A program made the position numbers and the translations under genes. Source: Ruegeria arenilitoris (GTDB taxonomy: Bacteria; Pseudomonadota; Alphaproteobacteria; Rhodobacterales; Rhodobacteraceae). From it: a DNA stretch of 64,000 nt. Position 1 is the first letter of the stretch. Every line of letters begins with the position of its first letter. Where the stretch lies: contig NZ_WQHX01000008.1 in the NCBI RefSeq assembly GCF_013035425.1, forward strand, positions 186,001 through 250,000, in the 5' to 3' direction. Positions 63,602 through 64,000 of this stretch are shown here, piece after piece. The notes under the pieces were generated by a model. The model had not been told where the DNA came from and ran no database searches. It saw only the letters and a program-made list of their open reading frames with translations.

Positions 63602-64000
63602 TCAGGTCACATCGGGAACATCGAAGTTAATCCTGAGAAGCGCATCTCTCAGTTCGTCAAGGCCAACACCACTGCCATACTGGGAAGAAGAAGACTTCTC
63701 ACTGGAGTGCCCGAGGAGAGCTAGTTCGACCCTCTCACCAACCTTGGCTGCTCTCAGTGCATCCTTCATGTTGTGGCGTAGGCTGTAGACAACGTGCTTC
63801 GGATTGTCTGTGAACTTCCTCAGTCGCCTTCGAGTGGCTTGGCTGAAATTATCGTGGCTGCTGCTATCTGCATAGCTAGGAAAAAGAGCGCGTGAGGTAG
63901 GTGTGTTTGCTTTCAAACGACGCGCTACATGAAGCGCCCTACCGACCAGAGGGACTTTCCTGATACGAGATCGCTCTTTTACGGACCTCAAACCATGTGG
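63602..64000 (-). CDS. Tyrosine recombinase/integrase, partial at window edge
   Basis: The last 132 residues of a tyrosine recombinase, its upstream part lying beyond the window; the frame is open to base 64000. The catalytic core is recognisable: VKERSRIRKVPL with the beta-hairpin Lys, YSLRHNMKDALRAA with the Arg and His of box II (Tyr in place of the first His), LALLGHSS with the second His, and SSQYGSG with the nucleophilic Tyr. This type of enzyme integrates islands and phages. As the neighbour of the polymerase-like gene it marks a mobile element whose other boundary is not visible here. Confidence 0.88.
   Translation of the reverse strand, partial: PHGLRSVKERSRIRKVPLVGRALHVARRLKANTPTSRALFPSYADSSSHDNFSQATRRRLRKFTDNPKHVVYSLRHNMKDALRAAKVGERVELALLGHSSEKSSSSQYGSGVGLDELRDALLRINFDVPDVT

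Noticed and set aside
1..64000. CRISPR arrays, rRNA and tRNA genes
   Set aside because: I looked for regularly spaced direct repeats and for tRNA-like T-arm sequences in the gaps and found none that hold up; the island's integration site is not visible in the window.

Overview
The window looks like chromosomal DNA from a Roseobacter-group alphaproteobacterium (order Rhodobacterales). The evidence is gene content and order: a RegB-SenC-RegA redox cluster beside ahcY, a minus-strand run ending in AmgK/MurU-AddBA-thioredoxin, the tsaD/hemD/mitofilin/HemY neighbourhood, and a form I aerobic CO dehydrogenase cluster with an MHYT-LytTR regulator. I cannot name a species. I saw no rRNA, tRNA or CRISPR array.

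Layout. 1-4.6 kb: an AT-rich cell-surface segment with a coiled-coil methyltransferase and a two-module glycosyltransferase. 5.0-16.9 kb: a long minus-strand block, read from regB through a PAS protein, tsaE, amgK, murU, addB and addA to trxA, closed by a clear intrinsic terminator. The five genes from tsaE to addA overlap by 1-8 bases. 16.9-18.2 kb: senC and regA, divergent from regB. 18.3-28 kb: housekeeping genes (GFA and HD proteins, a GT8 glycosyltransferase, ahcY, a DUF899 protein, an EVE-YciI-gpsA-tsaD minus operon, and divergent hemD-mitofilin-hemY). 30.5-39.0 kb: CO oxidation, namely an MHYT-LytTR regulator, coxM-coxS-coxL, then coxD-coxE-coxF-coxG. coxL carries the form I active-site signature AYRCSFR.

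39-46.7 kb is more loosely packed: a probably truncated ArsR regulator, a DUF1326/DUF2182 pair, a class III nucleotide cyclase, two methyltransferases and a leishmanolysin-like metallopeptidase. Most of its longer gaps hold copies of a degenerate, partly palindromic intergenic repeat. A TPR protein follows.

From about 48.4 kb to the right edge the DNA looks like an integrated, decaying genomic island. It has an intact hsdM beside an hsdS stub with no hsdR, an IS110-family remnant bounded by 15-bp inverted repeats, and a compact run of a membrane coiled-coil protein, a ClpP-like serine protease and a secreted SNase-like nuclease, with a second SNase gene diverging from it. Further right are small orphan genes (one of only 37 codons with a strong ribosome binding site), a cupin, an isochorismatase-fold protein lacking expected catalytic residues, a serine recombinase with a shortened C-terminus, two lipoproteins, a trypsin-like protease, a family A DNA-polymerase-like protein, and a tyrosine recombinase that runs off the window. 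The membrane/ClpP/SNase cluster and the polymerase-like/recombinase pair are the best candidates for undescribed biology; their functions are inferred only from fold and context.
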